From: Bacteroidota bacterium
GTDB lineage: Bacteria > Bacteroidota > Bacteroidia > Chitinophagales > Chitinophagaceae
Length of the DNA stretch: 64,000 nt
Direction of reading: 5' to 3'
Assembly (NCBI GenBank): GCA_947452555.1
Contig: CANGDH010000003.1
Span: 124,001 to 188,000, forward strand
Part shown: in pieces, positions 54,015 to 62,501 of the stretch
How the letters are laid out: every line of letters begins with the position of its first letter
How positions within the stretch are numbered: position 1 is the first letter of the stretch
Program-made: the position numbers and the translations under genes
The notes under the pieces: generated by a model
The model's database searches: none
What the model was told of the DNA's origin: nothing
Seen by the model: only the letters and a program-made list of their open reading frames with translations

Positions 54015-55760
54015 ATGAAATATAAAAAAATTGTTTTTGGGTTGTTGCTAGTTGCTACAGGCTTTACAGCTTGTAACAAAGAGTTTGACACCTTATTAAC
54101 AAACCCGAATTATCCAAGTACAACAACAGCCGATGTTGACTTGTATTTGAACACAGTTCAATTGAACTTTAACGGATTTTTCCAAAATGCATCAAGTTAT
54201 GCAGGTCCTTTAGCTCGTCAAACCTATTGGGGTGGACCGTTTTATAGAAACGGAGCATCGCCTTCAAGTTTTGATGGTATGTGGTCTACAGCATACACTG
54301 GTGTAATTGCGAATGCAGATGCCATGATTCCTTTAGCGCAATCTCAAAAGAAATATATCCAAGTGGGTATTGCTCGTATTTTGAAAGCCTACACTTTAGG
54401 AACATTGGTTGACATGTTTGGTGATGTACCATTCTCTCAAGCTGCAAAAGGAGCTGACAATACAACTCCTGCTGTTGATGGTGGAGCTGCAGTGTATGCA
54501 AGCGTACAATCTTTATTAGATAGCGCTATTGCAGACTTAGGTAACACTTCTGCTGCTGCTGCACCAAAAGTAGATTTATACTATGGTGGTAGTGCTGCAA
54601 AATGGATCACTTTAGCAAATACTTTAAAGTTGAAATTTTACATGCAAACACGTTTAGTAGACGCGTCTGCAAAAGCTAAAATCCAAACCTTATTAACTGC
54701 TAATAACTTGATCAATGCTGCTGGTAATGATTTTGTTTTCCAATATGGAAAATCATTATCTCCAGATAGCAGACATCCAGATTATGCTGGTGATTATAAT
54801 AACAATGGCGGTGGTGGATATTTATCTAACTACTTCATTTGGAAAGTGGCTTCTGAAAAATACACTGGAAATGTAACTGGAGTTTCTTCTGCAAGTGTAG
54901 CTGCTACAACAGGTGACCCACGTTTACGTTATTATTTCTATCGTCAAAGTACTTCAAATAATTATTCTTGGGCAAATGAATCATCATGTCCTTGTATTTT
55001 GAAATCTCAATATGGTTCTGCAACTTACCCAGTATGGTATCCTTCTGTTCCTGACCAAACTCCGTATTGCGTAGTGGGTGGTAGAGGTTATATGGGAAGA
55101 GACCATGGTGATAATAGTGGTGGACCTCCAGATGGAGCTTACAAAACTCAACATGGTATCTATCCTGCAGGTGGTGAGTTTGACTATAGTCAAAACAAAG
55201 CACTTAGCTTAGGTTTAGGTGCTGGTGGAAATGGTATCAGTCCAATTTGGTTGTCTTCTTTCACTGCTTTCTTAAAAGCAGAAGCTGTTCTTACTTTAGG
55301 CGTAACTGCTGACAAGAGTGCTGCTGCTTTAGTTACTAGTGGTGTAACTCAATCAATTGCAAAAGTAACTGGTTTCCCAGCTGCTATTGGATATGTTAAC
55401 ACAGCTATTCCTGCTGCATCTTTAGCTAACTCAACTCAAACTGCTGCTTATATTGCATTAGTTGATGGTTTATATGCTGGCGCTGCAACAGATGCTGCAA
55501 AATTAGACGTATTAATGTCTGAGTATCATATTGCTTTATGGGGTAATGGTATTGAGCCTTACAATAATATCAGAAGAACAGGAAGTCCTAAAAATGTACA
55601 ATTAGCAGCGACTACCGCTACTCCTGGTTTATTTATGAGATCTTTCTACTATCCTTCAGTTTTTGTTGATAGAAACTCAAATGCGCCTGCGCAAAAAACT
55701 CCAGGTGTAGCTGCAAATAAAGTTTTCTGGGATAATAACCCTGACAACTTCATTAAATAA
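54015..55760 (+). CDS. susD: SusD/RagB-family outer-membrane nutrient-binding lipoprotein
   Basis: The 581-residue surface lipoprotein (MKYKKIVFGLLLVATGFTAC, Cys20) forms the lid over the SusC barrel. Features include the TPR-like helical N half (MWSTAYTGVIANADAMIPLAQSQKKYIQVGIARILKAYTLGTLVDMFGDVPFSQAAKG) and the C-terminal NNIRRTGSPKNVQL...FMRSFYYPSVFVDRNSNAP. It looks closer to the SusD-like_2 subgroup than to the starch-binding SusD. The ligand is not predictable. Like susC it uses highly biased codons and contains many small residues. Confidence 0.93.
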   Translation: MKYKKIVFGLLLVATGFTACNKEFDTLLTNPNYPSTTTADVDLYLNTVQLNFNGFFQNASSYAGPLARQTYWGGPFYRNGASPSSFDGMWSTAYTGVIANADAMIPLAQSQKKYIQVGIARILKAYTLGTLVDMFGDVPFSQAAKGADNTTPAVDGGAAVYASVQSLLDSAIADLGNTSAAAAPKVDLYYGGSAAKWITLANTLKLKFYMQTRLVDASAKAKIQTLLTANNLINAAGNDFVFQYGKSLSPDSRHPDYAGDYNNNGGGGYLSNYFIWKVASEKYTGNVTGVSSASVAATTGDPRLRYYFYRQSTSNNYSWANESSCPCILKSQYGSATYPVWYPSVPDQTPYCVVGGRGYMGRDHGDNSGGPPDGAYKTQHGIYPAGGEFDYSQNKALSLGLGAGGNGISPIWLSSFTAFLKAEAVLTLGVTADKSAAALVTSGVTQSIAKVTGFPAAIGYVNTAIPAASLANSTQTAAYIALVDGLYAGAATDAAKLDVLMSEYHIALWGNGIEPYNNIRRTGSPKNVQLAATTATPGLFMRSFYYPSVFVDRNSNAPAQKTPGVAANKVFWDNNPDNFIK

Positions 55761-55771
55761 TTTTAAATTGT

Positions 55772-56662
55772 ATGAAGACTATGAAAAAAATAATATACGC
55801 CTTCGTTTTGAGCAGCCTCCTGTTTTCAGTGAGTTCTTGTAAAAAAACTGACGGCCAAATTAACCCTTTATCGTCTGTAACTAACAACAAGATTGGTTCT
55901 TACCTTGTTTTGGACAGAACGATTAATACCAGCTTGGTTTATGAAACTGCAGCTACTTCTAAAGTAGGTGTGGTAGTTCATCAATACAAGGGTGGTGAAG
56001 CAATTGATCATATAGATGTATATGCAACTGCAGGTAATTCTTATGACACTACAAAGTGGAAGTTTGTAAAAACAGTCGCTTATAGTGGTGATTCAGTAGA
56101 AGTTTCTGCAACTGGTGGTGACTTAGCGAAAGCTTTGGGTATTACTGCAGCTGCTTTCAAAGCAGGTTCTGGTTATACTTTCTATAATAGAATCATTACA
56201 AAATCTGGTGCTCGTTATGACGTGAACAACACAGGTACTAACTCTGGTTCTGGTATTTTAGGCGGACCTACTTATAATGCAAGTTTCACTTTTGGAGCGT
56301 TCATTGTTTGTGGTTACACTAATATGGCTGGAACATACAAAGTTATCACTGATGACTGGGCTGACTGGTCTCCAGGTGACTTGGTTACTGTAACTGCAGG
56401 AACAGCAGCAAACACTTTAAATATGAGTGCTGTTTGGCCTAATGCAGCTTATGGTAATGTATTGACTCCTTGGACTATCAAAATTAATGCAGCAACTGGT
56501 TCTGTATCATTAGGTAATACTGGTGCTTTCGCTGATTATGGTGGAACACAAGTTACTGCAACTGCTATCTCTGGATATGCATTTGCTTGTACTGGTCAAT
56601 TAAAATTGACTGTTACATTAGGACCATACGGTAATAACAACTTGGTATTACAAAAACAATAG
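55772..56662 (+). CDS. SUS-operon lipoprotein of unknown family
   Basis: The 296-residue product has a lipoprotein signal (MKTMKKIIYAFVLSSLLFSVSSC, Cys23) and a mature part rich in Gly, Thr, Ala and Val with predicted beta strands. Two regions stand out: a possible Ig-like half (about 45-150, SKVGVVVHQYKGGEAIDHIDVYATAG) and a second half with MAGTYKVITDDWADWSPGDLVTVTAG. Its position matches the SusE/SusF surface binding lipoproteins, but I see no sequence match to them. It starts 11 bases after susD and ends the operon. Confidence 0.7.
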   Translation: MKTMKKIIYAFVLSSLLFSVSSCKKTDGQINPLSSVTNNKIGSYLVLDRTINTSLVYETAATSKVGVVVHQYKGGEAIDHIDVYATAGNSYDTTKWKFVKTVAYSGDSVEVSATGGDLAKALGITAAAFKAGSGYTFYNRIITKSGARYDVNNTGTNSGSGILGGPTYNASFTFGAFIVCGYTNMAGTYKVITDDWADWSPGDLVTVTAGTAANTLNMSAVWPNAAYGNVLTPWTIKINAATGSVSLGNTGAFADYGGTQVTATAISGYAFACTGQLKLTVTLGPYGNNNLVLQKQ

Positions 56663-56696
56663 TATGCTCTAGTAGCAATTAAATAAGCTATTTATA

Positions 56697-56726
56697 GAGA
56701 AAGCCTCCCAATTGGGAGGCTTTCTC
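56697..56726. terminator. Terminator of the susC-susD-lipoprotein operon
   Basis: GAGAAAGCCTCCCAA and TTGGGAGGCTTTCTC form a perfect 15-bp palindrome 34 bases after the last stop codon. It is the first of two back-to-back hairpins between the convergent units. Confidence 0.88.
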
Positions 56727-56743
56727 GTGTCTGGGCAAAACTA

Positions 56744-56771
56744 AAAGAGCCACTCAATTGAGTGGCTCTTT
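56744..56771. terminator. Second palindromic terminator, facing the Rne/Rng gene
   Basis: AAAGAGCCACTCAA and TTGAGTGGCTCTTT are perfectly complementary over 14 bases. It lies 34 bases from the Rne/Rng stop on the minus strand and backs up the SUS-operon terminator in the other direction. Confidence 0.85.
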
Positions 56772-56805
56772 ATAATTCAATTATCAGAAAAATTGTAGTG
56801 TAGGT

Positions 56806-58353
56806 TTACAATTTTATGGGCTCTTGGTGGTCGTCTAAGAATTGATATTCCACTAAGTGACTTGAGTTAGAAGCTTGTGATTTCAGTTTAATCTTGTACT
56901 TCTTTTTCCAACGCTTTATAATGCTCGTAAATAAGCCCTTTGTTAAATGCGAGTGAATGATAGGATGTACTAATAAAACCAGGGACTTGTGCCCGTGAGT
57001 GGCTAAATAAGCCAATTTCTTCTCCATTTCATCCTCTAATAACAAAGTAGACGTTATTTTGCCCGATCCGCCACATGCCGGACAATCTTCGGCGGTATTG
57101 ATATTTACTTCTGGTCTAATTCTTTGACGAGTAGCTTGTAGTAATCCAAACTTAGAAATTGGCAATACGGTATGTCTAGCACGGTCCGTTTTCATATGCT
57201 CATCCAATGCTTCTTGTACTTTGCGTTTATTGTCTGGCAATTTCATGTCAATGAAATCAATTACAATAATACCACCTAAGTCACGAAGTCTTAATTGTCT
57301 TGCTATCTCTTCAGCTGCTTCTAAATTTGTTTGTAAAGCATTCTCCTCTTGATTATTACTTACACTTTTAAAACCACTGTTAACGTCGATTACATGCAAG
57401 GCTTCTGTGTGCTCAATAATTAAATATGCGCCACTTGGAAGGTTTACAGTTTTGCCAAAAGAAGATTTCACTTGCTTAGTAATTCCATATTGATCAAAAA
57501 TGGAAACGTCTCCAGTGTGCAAGCTTATAATATTTGATTTTTGTGGGGCAATTCTTTGTAAGTAGCTTAATGTTAAATCAAAAATCTTTTTATCATTAAC
57601 AACGATCTTATTAAAATCCTCGCTTAATAAATCTCTTAAAATACTATTGGTCTTACTCTCCTCACTCATAATTCTAGTAGGAGCAACTGCACCTCTTAAA
57701 TTGTTCTGAATATTCTTCCAATTCTCAATTAACGTAAGTAGGTCTTCGTGTAATTCAGCGGTGCTCTGTCCTTCAGCTGCTGTTCTTACAATTACACCAA
57801 AGTTTTTAGGCCTAATGGCTTCAATAATTTTTTGTAATCGCTTACGTTCTTCTGAAGTATGTATTTTTTTTGAAACCGCTACTATTTCATTGAAGGGTGT
57901 TAACACAACGTATCTTCCAGCTAAGGAAACTTCGCAAGTTAATCTTGGTCCTTTAGCCGCAATAGGTTCTTTCAAAATTTGAACCATAATGTTGGGCTTG
58001 CCATTTAACACTTCACTTATCTTTCCTGTTTTTACAATCTCAGGAGCAGTTTCAAATTTAGAAAAATCAAATTGATTGTTATTGTCGTTCATCGCTAATT
58101 GCGTGAACTTAATAATAGATTTTGCATAGGGGCTTAAGTCGGTATAGTGCAAGAAAGCATCCTTCTCAAATCCTACGTCCACAAATGCAGCGTTTAAACC
58201 AGGGATAATTTTTCTCACTTTTCCAAGGTACAAATCACCCACTGCCCAACGGGCATCCATTTTCTCGTTATGTATTTCTACTAACTTCTTTTCCTCTAAT
58301 AGGGCTATTTCAACCCCGTCAGCGGAACTGTTTATAATTAAATCTTTATTCAC
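56806..58353 (-). CDS. rng: Ribonuclease of the Rne/Rng (RNase E/G) family
   Basis: This endoribonuclease processes mRNA and rRNA. The 515-residue protein has the S1 domain at the N terminus (GDLYLGKVRKIIPGLNAAFVDVGFEKDAFLHYTDL), the 5'-sensor region, the DNase I-like catalytic core with VIDVNSGF and GGIIVIDFIDMKLPDNK (catalytic Asp residues), and the zinc-link motif CPACGGSGKI. The long degradosome scaffold of RNase E is absent, so it is RNase G-like in size. The start codon is GTG at 58353. It lies next to the bS22-like, TPR and HU genes, an arrangement seen across Bacteroidota. Confidence 0.95.
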   Translation of the reverse strand: MNKDLIINSSADGVEIALLEEKKLVEIHNEKMDARWAVGDLYLGKVRKIIPGLNAAFVDVGFEKDAFLHYTDLSPYAKSIIKFTQLAMNDNNNQFDFSKFETAPEIVKTGKISEVLNGKPNIMVQILKEPIAAKGPRLTCEVSLAGRYVVLTPFNEIVAVSKKIHTSEERKRLQKIIEAIRPKNFGVIVRTAAEGQSTAELHEDLLTLIENWKNIQNNLRGAVAPTRIMSEESKTNSILRDLLSEDFNKIVVNDKKIFDLTLSYLQRIAPQKSNIISLHTGDVSIFDQYGITKQVKSSFGKTVNLPSGAYLIIEHTEALHVIDVNSGFKSVSNNQEENALQTNLEAAEEIARQLRLRDLGGIIVIDFIDMKLPDNKRKVQEALDEHMKTDRARHTVLPISKFGLLQATRQRIRPEVNINTAEDCPACGGSGKITSTLLLEDEMEKKLAYLATHGHKSLVLLVHPIIHSHLTKGLFTSIIKRWKKKYKIKLKSQASNSSHLVEYQFLDDHQEPIKL

Positions 58354-58491
58354 TTAGGCAACTTTTTTAAGCAGGTAGCACACTAGAATAGCGTAACAAA
58401 TGCTTTATCATTTATATGAAACACGACCACTTTACAAAGGAAGGTAAAAGGTAAAGTAAAGTTGCTAAGTAGAGATGTGGCCAGTGCATTG

Positions 58492-58530
58492 AAAAAAATT
58501 CAAGCGCGTTATAAAATAACACGCTTGAAT
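58492..58530 (-). terminator. Terminator after the bS22-like gene
   Basis: In the minus direction ATTCAAGCGTGTTAT and ATAACGCGCTTGAAT form a 15-bp stem with one wobble, a 3-base loop and a following TTTTTT. It begins 9 bases after the stop codon at 58540, so the small gene is separated from Rne/Rng. Confidence 0.9.
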
Positions 58531-58539
58531 CATATAGAA

Positions 58540-58635
58540 CTATTTATTCTTTTTCTTATGACGGTTCTTTCTTAAACGTTTTTTTCTTTTGTGCGTAGCG
58601 ATTTTATGACGCTTTCTTTTTTTACCACAAGGCAT
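58540..58635 (-). CDS. 31-residue basic protein, AURKAIP1/COX24-domain type (bS22/mS38-like ribosomal protein)
   Basis: The frame runs MPCGKKRKRHKIATHKRKKR then LRKNRHKKKNK, with 19 Lys/Arg of 31 residues. The core KRKRHKxxxHKRKKRLRKxRxKK is the AURKAIP1/COX24 signature, found in mitochondrial ribosomal protein mS38 and in the short mycobacterial ribosomal protein bS22. Short proteins of this type occur in Bacteroidota. I infer a small-subunit ribosomal protein near the decoding-site rRNA. Its own strong terminator follows at 58492-58530, which shows it is a real transcription unit end. It is 29 bases downstream of the TPR gene. Confidence 0.85.
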   Translation of the reverse strand: MPCGKKRKRHKIATHKRKKRLRKNRHKKKNK

Positions 58636-58664
58636 GTCCTATAATTTATGTTATTAAAAAATGT

Positions 58665-59507
58665 TTATTTCTTCAGTTCTTGAATTCTTTTATTGATCGC
58701 TTCTTTAGCTTCCGGAATATTAACTAATGTTCTCACTTTAGTATACCATTCAATGGCTTTGTCTTTATGGTTGCTCAACTCGTAACATTCAGCAAGATTA
58801 ACCATAGCCTCTAAGTTACTTGGTTGTTCTTTAATCACAATTAAAAAACGCTCAGCCGCTTTATCAAATTGTCCAGATTTTTTTCCGCCTAATGCAAGTA
58901 TAATTTGGCCATACATATTATGTGGATTTTTGTCCACTACTTGTTTGACTTTTAAAATACCCTGCATAGGATTGTCCGATATATTTCCGAATAAATAACA
59001 AGCACCTAAGTTAATAGTAGCTGTATCATTATTAGGGTTGATTACCAATGCTTTCTCTAAAAGAACTTTTGCATTACTTGCCATCCAACTAAGGAGAGCA
59101 GGCGGTGCGTCAGGAGCGATTAAGTTATCAATCAGCTGCTGGGCTGCAAAAGTGAGGCTTTTTTCAGAATTTTCCAACAAAGCAGCACTGTAAGTGTAAT
59201 ATAAATAAGGAGCCATACGTTTTGCCGAATCAGCCCAATAGCGTGCCAACTGTTTGGTATTGAAGATACTATCCCTGCTCGTCTTTGAGCTATTCAATTG
59301 ATTTTCAATACTTAGTAACGCCAATTTTTGATCTGCGCTTAGATTCACTTTTGCGCCATCAATTAGAGATTTAGACGTAACTGATTGATTTTCAGTAGAT
59401 GGTGAATTTGGGGTAGTTTCTGACTTTTTGAACCTCGGAGCCCATAAATATAGGCTACCCAATAAAATGAGTGCAATTGAAACTACTATAATCTGAGACT
59501 TCTTCAA
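58665..59507 (-). CDS. Membrane-anchored tetratricopeptide-repeat protein
   Basis: The 280-residue protein starts at TTG 59507 and has an N-terminal membrane anchor (SQIIVVSIALILLGSLYLWAP) followed by a Ser/Thr-rich linker and at least three TPR units in the C-terminal half (NPNNDTATINLGACYLFGN, KNPHNMYGQIILALGGKKSGQFDKAAERF, QPSNLEAMVNLAECYELSNHKDKAIEWYTKV). It likely scaffolds protein contacts in the periplasm or at the membrane. Its place between HU and Rne/Rng is common in Bacteroidota, but no function is established. Confidence 0.8.
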   Translation of the reverse strand: MKKSQIIVVSIALILLGSLYLWAPRFKKSETTPNSPSTENQSVTSKSLIDGAKVNLSADQKLALLSIENQLNSSKTSRDSIFNTKQLARYWADSAKRMAPYLYYTYSAALLENSEKSLTFAAQQLIDNLIAPDAPPALLSWMASNAKVLLEKALVINPNNDTATINLGACYLFGNISDNPMQGILKVKQVVDKNPHNMYGQIILALGGKKSGQFDKAAERFLIVIKEQPSNLEAMVNLAECYELSNHKDKAIEWYTKVRTLVNIPEAKEAINKRIQELKK

Positions 59508-59524
59508 TGTAAAACGATTTCCTG

Positions 59525-59532
59525 CAAAGGTA
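59525..59532 (-). promoter_or_regulatory. -7 box TACCTTTG of the TPR gene
   Basis: On the minus strand TACCTTTG lies 1 base after the HU stop codon and 17 bases before the TTG start of the TPR gene. The TPR and bS22-like genes can therefore be transcribed separately from HU. Confidence 0.5.
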
Positions 59533-59533
59533 G

Positions 59534-59818
59534 TTACTTACGTTTGCTTTTCACATCGTTTACAAATTCTTTTGCAGGTTTGAAAGCAGGAATAAAATGT
59601 TCTGGAATTTCAACGGCAATATTTTTCTTAATGTTACGCCCAATTTTCGCAGCTCTTTTTTTAGTAATAAAGCTGCCAAATCCACGTATGTAGATGTTTT
59701 GGCCGTTTGCTAAGCTTTCCTTTACTTCCTTAAACATGGTTTCTAAAGTAACTAAAACATCCACTTTAGGAATTCCAGTTTTCTCAGAGATTTGATTGAT
59801 GAGATCAGATTTTCTCAT
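59534..59818 (-). CDS. HU-family DNA-binding protein
   Basis: The 94-residue protein has the HU/IHF fold: RKSDLINQISEKTGIPKVDVLVTLETMFKEVKESLANGQNIYIRGFGSFITKKRAAKIGRNIKKN, then the DNA-binding arm ending with VEIPEHFIPAFKPAKEFVNDVK. It compacts and bends DNA as a dimer. PEHFIPAFKPAKEF is the Bacteroidota form of the usual IPAxxVPxFKPGK motif. The upstream 209 bases to mutY are extremely AT-rich, and no full -7 box was found there. Confidence 0.95.
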   Translation of the reverse strand: MRKSDLINQISEKTGIPKVDVLVTLETMFKEVKESLANGQNIYIRGFGSFITKKRAAKIGRNIKKNIAVEIPEHFIPAFKPAKEFVNDVKSKRK

Positions 59819-60027
59819 GAAGTTGATTTTTTGGGTTCAGTATTAAAAATAAATTAAATTTTACCTAATTGCAACTATATTCCTATAATTTTTTTCATTT
59901 CTGCCCATAATTTAAGCATTATATACATTTATTTAATTAATATATTAAAATTATATAATGTTTAAATGATTTTTTTTTCGATAATTTCTATACTATTTCA
60001 TCCTTTTTAGATCATTTTTGTGTTCAC

Positions 60028-61107
60028 ATGTCTATTCCTTTTACAAAAGCCCTTTTAAATTGGGACCTTAATAATAATAATCGTCCAATGCCCTGGAAAG
60101 GGGAGAAGGATCCTTATAGAATTTGGTTAAGTGAGATTATTCTACAACAAACAAGGGTGGAACAGGGCTGGCCTTATTATGAGCGATTCATTAAAAACTA
60201 TCCAACTATTTTCGATTTGGCAAAAGCCAAGGACGAAAAAGTATTCAAACTTTGGGAAGGGTTAGGTTATTACAATAGATGCAGAAATTTATTGTTTACA
60301 GCGAGGCATATTGTAAAAGAAATGGATGGTGTTTTTCCTAAAACCTATGCGTCTTTATTGGAATTAAAAGGAGTAGGACCTTATACAGCGGCGGCCATTG
60401 CTTCCTTTGCATACAACCTACCACATGCTGTGGTGGATGGTAATGTATTTAGAGTTTTTGCCAGATTTTATGGTCTCGCAACACCAACCGATACTAAAGA
60501 AGGAATTGTTTTATTCAACCAAGTAGCTTTGGAAAATTTATCTAAAACAGAAGCTGGAAATTATAATCAAGCATTGATGGACTTTGGAGCTACTGTTTGT
60601 AAACCTATGGCCCCTTTATGTTCTAGCTGTGTAATGCAAAATAAATGTGTAGCTTTTTCAATAAATAAAGTGAATCAACTGCCAGTAAAATCTAAGTCAA
60701 TTCAGAAAAAAAATAGATACTTTGACTTTTATTGTTTTCAATTTAATGATAGCTGGTTAATTCAAAAAAGAGGACCTGGTGATATATGGGAAGGGTTAAA
60801 TCAGTTTTATTTAGTAGAGCAAGACAAGTTGCAAACCATTAAAGAAACGAATATTCAGACCTTGATTAAAGTTCAATTAGGCATTCAGGACAAGTATCTT
60901 TTAACTGGCACTCAAATTATATTTGCGCCCTATAAACAACAGTTGACACATCAAACTATTCAAGCAAGATTTATCATTATTCCATTAAAAAAGATACCTC
61001 CTGTTTTTGTTAACGAACTGTGGTTCAATAAAAATCAAATAAAGAAATTGGCCTTCCCGAAAATCATAAATGAGTTCTTGCAACAAGACTTTCTAAAAAA
61101 ATGCTAA
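60028..61107 (+). CDS. mutY: A/G-specific adenine glycosylase MutY
   Basis: MutY removes adenine mispaired with 8-oxoguanine. The 359-residue protein has the catalytic SEIILQQTRVEQGWPYYERF, the helix-hairpin-helix LKGVGPYTAAAIASFAYN with the catalytic Asp in AVVDGNVFRV, the [4Fe-4S] cysteines in CKPMAPLCSSCVMQNKC (C-x6-C-x2-C-x5-C) and a C-terminal NUDIX-like domain (NRYFDFYCFQFNDSWLIQKRGPGDIWEGLNQF) that recognises oxoG. It is followed by gldE; the ssb gene often found between them in this phylum is not present here. Confidence 0.95.
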   Translation: MSIPFTKALLNWDLNNNNRPMPWKGEKDPYRIWLSEIILQQTRVEQGWPYYERFIKNYPTIFDLAKAKDEKVFKLWEGLGYYNRCRNLLFTARHIVKEMDGVFPKTYASLLELKGVGPYTAAAIASFAYNLPHAVVDGNVFRVFARFYGLATPTDTKEGIVLFNQVALENLSKTEAGNYNQALMDFGATVCKPMAPLCSSCVMQNKCVAFSINKVNQLPVKSKSIQKKNRYFDFYCFQFNDSWLIQKRGPGDIWEGLNQFYLVEQDKLQTIKETNIQTLIKVQLGIQDKYLLTGTQIIFAPYKQQLTHQTIQARFIIIPLKKIPPVFVNELWFNKNQIKKLAFPKIINEFLQQDFLKKC

Positions 61108-61151
61108 CTTTCCATAAATAAAATCAATCCAACTTGGAAGCTCACTCGTGT

Positions 61152-62501
61152 ATGTTCAATTTTTTAAGCAGTTCCTATTTTGATGTTGCAAAAGTACAAC
61201 AAGACTCAGGTTTATTGCTTTTGATAATAGTGCTTTTGTTTTTATCATTCGTAATTGCTGGGTCGGAAGTGGCATTTTTCTCTTTATCCTTTAAAGATTT
61301 ACAAGTACTTAAAACAAAAAAATTTAAGCCTTTAAGACGTATTGTGGACTTATTAGAAGAGCCAAAAAAACTATTAACTTCTATGTTAATAGCCAATAGC
61401 TTTATTAATATCTGTATTATTTTAATTGCCAATATTTTAATAGACCATGCGTTTGTTTTTGAGCAAATTCCAGTTCCTGGCATTGAGTTTATAATTAAAG
61501 TTGTAGCAGTTACGCTATTACTATTATTTGTTGGCGAGATCGTACCCAAAGTAATGGCTACTCAAAATAATATTCGTTTTGCACAAGACTTTGGTTTAAT
61601 CATTCAAGCAGTGTATTTTATTTTTGCAAAGCCTAGCAGTTTGATGGTTAAGTATACAAATATTATTGAAAATAAATTGTCTCAAAAAACAAAAGGAAGT
61701 TCATATAGTATTGAAGAGCTAGATCATGCGATTGAATTGACTACGTCTCCACATAATCAAGACAGTGAAAAGAAAATTTTGAAGGGGATTGTTAAGTTTG
61801 GGAATATCACGGTGAAGCAAATTATGAAAACAAGACTAGAAGTATTTGGTGTAGAAGAGTCTATTAGTTTTAATGACCTAATGAATAATATTAAAGAGTA
61901 TAATTACAGCCGATTCCCTGTGTATAAGGAAGACTTGGATACCGTTGTGGGAATGATTCATACCAAGGACGTGCTACCTCATTTGCAAGAGCCAAATGGA
62001 TTTAATTGGAACAGTTTAATACGTCCTGCCTTTTTTGTACATGAACAAAAAATGATTGAAGATTTATTAAAAGAATTTCAAGCTAAAAGAACCCATTTTG
62101 CCATTGTGGTGGATGAATTTGGAGGCACAAGTGGGATTATTTCTTTAGAAGATATTTTAGAAGAAATTGTAGGAGATATTAAAGATGAGTTTGATGAAGA
62201 AGAAGCAACAATAAGAAAAATTGACGACTATCATTTTATAGTAGAAGGTAAAACTGCGATAATAGATTTGTGTAATTTTATTGAGCTTCCTTCTTATTTC
62301 TTTGATACTGTAAAAGGGGAGAGTGATACCGTTGCTGGTTTGTTTTTAGAATTAGCAGGTGCCTTCCCGGTACTCCAGCAAGTAGTGAAATACAAACAAT
62401 TTAGTTTTACAGTTTTAGAAATTCAAAAAAACAGAATTCATAAAATTCAATTAATTATTACACCGGTTAATACCAATTTGACAGATGCGAATATTGCTTA
62501 A
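61152..62501 (+). CDS. gldE: Gliding motility-associated protein GldE (CNNM/CorC-like)
   Basis: From ATG 61152 the protein is 449 residues with the hemolysin C/CorC arrangement: an N-terminal CNNM transmembrane domain (LLLIIVLLFLSFVIAGSEVAFFSLSFKDL, LLTSMLIANSFINICIILIANIL, LLLLFVGEIVPKVMA), a CBS pair (VKQIMKTRLEVFGVEES, FAIVVDEFGGTSGIISLEDILEEIVGDIKDEFDEEE) and a CorC_HlyC C terminus. The family is linked to gliding and type IX secretion with its partner GldD. It overlaps gldD by 17 bases. TTG at 61134 is a possible but less likely start. Confidence 0.9.
   Translation: MFNFLSSSYFDVAKVQQDSGLLLLIIVLLFLSFVIAGSEVAFFSLSFKDLQVLKTKKFKPLRRIVDLLEEPKKLLTSMLIANSFINICIILIANILIDHAFVFEQIPVPGIEFIIKVVAVTLLLLFVGEIVPKVMATQNNIRFAQDFGLIIQAVYFIFAKPSSLMVKYTNIIENKLSQKTKGSSYSIEELDHAIELTTSPHNQDSEKKILKGIVKFGNITVKQIMKTRLEVFGVEESISFNDLMNNIKEYNYSRFPVYKEDLDTVVGMIHTKDVLPHLQEPNGFNWNSLIRPAFFVHEQKMIEDLLKEFQAKRTHFAIVVDEFGGTSGIISLEDILEEIVGDIKDEFDEEEATIRKIDDYHFIVEGKTAIIDLCNFIELPSYFFDTVKGESDTVAGLFLELAGAFPVLQQVVKYKQFSFTVLEIQKNRIHKIQLIITPVNTNLTDANIA

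Noticed and set aside
61175..61549. 124-codon minus-strand frame opposite gldE
   Set aside because: It is antisense to the conserved transmembrane domain of GldE and has no family features.
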